Made by a program: the position numbers and the translations under genes. From NCBI GenBank assembly GCA_021797265.1, contig JAJZZZ010000074.1, forward strand, positions 1 through 7,400: 7,400 nucleotides of DNA, in the 5' to 3' direction. Each line of letters begins with the position of its first letter. The first letter of the stretch is position 1. A model generated the notes under the pieces. It had not been told where the DNA came from and did no database searches. It saw nothing but the letters and a program-made list of their open reading frames with translations. This stretch comes from Thermoplasmata archaeon (GTDB taxonomy: Archaea; Thermoplasmatota; Thermoplasmata; Thermoplasmatales; Thermoplasmataceae). This document shows positions 6,521-7,400 of the stretch, in pieces.

Positions 6521-6595
6521 ATGGCTATCGAGGAAGATCATATAAATATATCTGCGGGAATGTTTGTATTCCAGCGTTGGATTCCATATCTATGA
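6521..6595 (+). CDS. Putative 24-aa aromatic leader peptide upstream of DAHP synthase
   Basis: A 24-codon ORF from ATG 6521 to TGA 6593-6595. Its last eleven residues are MFVFQRWIPYL: Phe15 (TTT), Phe17 (TTC), Trp20 (TGG) and Tyr23 (TAT), the three end products of the pathway that DAHP synthase starts. The ATG sits at leaderless distance from the TATA element at 6492-6503. The ORF is in frame with the enzyme gene, whose TTG start follows 24 nt after the stop, and it is embedded in an inverted repeat. Inferred role: a sensor of charged aromatic tRNAs or of aromatic amino acids, controlling read-through or re-initiation. Alternatives: a chance ORF, or a promoter inside it (TATAAATA at 6541-6548) that would leave it untranscribed. 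No homologue is recognised. Confidence 0.45.
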   Translation: MAIEEDHINISAGMFVFQRWIPYL

Positions 6596-6601
6596 TCTTC
6601 C
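6532..6601 (+). promoter_or_regulatory. Candidate attenuator structure in the DAHP synthase leader
   Basis: GGAAGATCATA (6532-6542) and TATGATCTTCC (6591-6601) form a perfect 11-bp stem. Inside is a second hairpin: GGAAT (6557-6561) with ATTCC (6568-6572), 6-nt loop, extended past one mismatch by GC (6554-6555) with GC (6574-6575). A second ATTCC at 6581-6585 could replace the first as partner. The 5' arm lies in leader codons 4-8; the 3' arm contains the leader stop codon. TCCC (6599-6602) can instead pair with GGGA (6610-6613), covering the Shine-Dalgarno, and this excludes the outer end of the 11-bp stem. As DNA, the arms could also be a paired operator with GATC cores. Structure is seen; regulation is inferred. 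Confidence 0.5.
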
Positions 6602-6607
6602 CCATTT

Positions 6608-6612
6608 GAGGG
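6608..6612 (+). promoter_or_regulatory. Shine-Dalgarno GAGGG deciding the DAHP synthase TTG start
   Basis: GAGGG ends 7 nt before TTG 6620, the only plausible start codon after the in-frame stop at 6593-6595. The next in-frame ATG (6851) would remove the whole N-terminal domain. Confidence 0.65.
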
Positions 6613-6619
6613 ATTTAAT

Positions 6620-7400
6620 TTGGTTAAATACAGGGTTTTTGTATTAAAAGGGGATGCTGACCCCTCTGAACTGGCTGAGAACTTGGGAAATGGCACTGTT
6701 TCCACTAAGAAGCTCAAGCTCTATGGCAGGAATATCCTGCTTGTATGGCCAGACTCAGGCAAGCATGTAGGCCATCCGGATATCGAGTTCCAGACGTCCA
6801 TTGACAGTGAATTCATCCTCAGTTCCAGAGAATGGAAACGTGATGACACTATGGTGGATGTTGGAGGAGTCCGTGTGGGGAAAGACGTTACCATTGCGGC
6901 CGGACCATGCTCCATTGACTTTACAGACAACGTGGAGGAGTTTGCTACCCAGTTGAAAAAAGCAGGCGCTGACATAATAAGAGGGGGTGCCTACAAGCCC
7001 AGGACAAGCCCGTTCTCATTCCAGGGAAAAGGCACTGAGGGCCTGGACATCCTGAAAAAGATGGGGGAGGCTTCTGGCCTTCCTGTTGTTTCTGAAATAC
7101 TTGACTCAGACAACCTGAAGGACTTCAAGGGAGTTGATCTTCTTCAGATTGGGTCAAGGAATGCCCAGAACTTCCAGCTTCTCAGAAAAGTGGCCAGGGA
7201 TGGAAGGCCAATCCTGCTCAAGAGAGGAATGGGCAACACCTACACAGAATGGATGGCAACTGCTGATTACGTAATGAGCGAAGGAAACGGTTCAGTGATC
7301 ATCTGTGAGAGAGGCATAAGGACATTTGAAAATGCCACCAGATTCACTCTGGATGTTGGTTCAATTGCGAGGGCAAAGAAGGAGTCACATCTTCCCGTAT
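6620..7400 (+). CDS. aroF: 3-deoxy-7-phosphoheptulonate (DAHP) synthase, type I-beta with N-terminal domain (3' end cut by window)
   Basis: It condenses phosphoenolpyruvate and erythrose 4-phosphate to DAHP, the first step of the shikimate pathway to Phe, Tyr and Trp, in the cytoplasm. 260 residues are present. The catalytic barrel shows AAGPCSID with metal-ligand Cys97 (matching Cys102 of Thermotoga maritima), YKPRTSPFSFQG with Lys126, VVSEILDS, LLQIGSRNAQNFQLL, LLKRGMGNT with Lys201, ICERGIRTFE (Glu230-Arg231) and SHLPV at the cut; the remaining metal ligands lie beyond the edge. Residues 1 to about 75 form an extra domain starting VKYRVFVLKGD and joining the barrel through SSREW, collinear with the ferredoxin-like regulatory domain of the Thermotoga enzyme. 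The start is TTG 6620, supported by GAGGG, an in-frame stop 24 nt upstream and the fit to Thermotoga length. Probably feedback regulated through the N-terminal domain, and perhaps by the leader peptide. Confidence 0.94.
   Translation, partial: MVKYRVFVLKGDADPSELAENLGNGTVSTKKLKLYGRNILLVWPDSGKHVGHPDIEFQTSIDSEFILSSREWKRDDTMVDVGGVRVGKDVTIAAGPCSIDFTDNVEEFATQLKKAGADIIRGGAYKPRTSPFSFQGKGTEGLDILKKMGEASGLPVVSEILDSDNLKDFKGVDLLQIGSRNAQNFQLLRKVARDGRPILLKRGMGNTYTEWMATADYVMSEGNGSVIICERGIRTFENATRFTLDVGSIARAKKESHLPV

Noticed and set aside
6521..6619. Leader ORF and DAHP synthase as one gene broken by TGA, or UGA recoding
   Set aside because: The frame is shared, but the enzyme has a full Thermotoga-like N-terminus from TTG 6620 with its own Shine-Dalgarno, so no extra N-terminal part is needed. 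No sign of selenocysteine recoding is seen. Raw reads or homologues could still show a sequencing error.
6721..6975. Minus-strand ORF of 84 codons
   Set aside because: It is antisense to the start of DAHP synthase.
1..7400. CRISPR array, tRNA, rRNA, insertion sequence or prophage genes
   Set aside because: No regularly spaced repeats, cloverleaf-like sequence, transposase motifs or terminal inverted repeats were found by reading either strand.

Overview
The window looks like a chromosomal segment of an archaeon, most likely of the Thermoplasmatales/Thermoplasmata. This rests on archaeal TATA elements placed about 25-30 bp upstream of start codons with almost no 5' UTR (leaderless style), on T-tract termination, on AGG/AGA-rich arginine codon use, and on the resemblance of the B12-binding radical SAM protein to the Thermoplasma Ta0216-type family. 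The genus cannot be fixed from the sequence alone. No rRNA, tRNA, CRISPR array, insertion sequence or phage gene is visible.

Layout. Positions 1-2426 (+) hold the 3' part of a kdp potassium-uptake operon: kdpB, cut at its 5' end by the window edge, and a complete but short kdpC that overlaps it by ATGA. A 162-bp convergent intergenic region with back-to-back hairpin terminators separates it from a B12-binding-domain radical SAM protein on the minus strand (2589-4277), which has its own leaderless promoter. Next, also on the minus strand, comes a two-gene transport operon: a DUF3311 two-helix membrane protein (6040-6279) followed, with a 4-nt TTGA overlap, by a 13-helix-type SSS-family symporter (4451-6043), closed by a T-rich terminator. 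Positions 6280-6520 form a divergent promoter region. From 6620 to the right edge (+) lies the 5' part of a DAHP synthase gene (type I-beta, with an N-terminal extra domain), the entry enzyme of the shikimate/aromatic amino acid pathway.

The most interesting feature is the leader of the DAHP synthase gene. A TATA element (6492-6503) sits at the leaderless distance from an ATG at 6521 that opens a 24-codon ORF ending in MFVFQRWIPYL-stop. Phe, Phe, Trp and Tyr, the three end products of the pathway, all fall in its last ten codons. The ORF lies inside a perfect 11-bp inverted repeat (6532-6542 / 6591-6601) whose 3' arm contains the ORF's stop codon and is 6 nt from the Shine-Dalgarno of the TTG-initiated enzyme gene. 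This has the architecture of a leader-peptide or translation-coupled attenuator for aromatic amino acid synthesis, which to my knowledge is not an established mechanism in Archaea. A competing reading, with a promoter inside the leader, is given below.

The four gene groups do not form one pathway. Kdp scavenges K+ under K+ limitation, the SSS/DUF3311 pair probably imports a small organic acid or related solute, the radical SAM protein has no assigned substrate, and DAHP synthase feeds Phe/Tyr/Trp synthesis.
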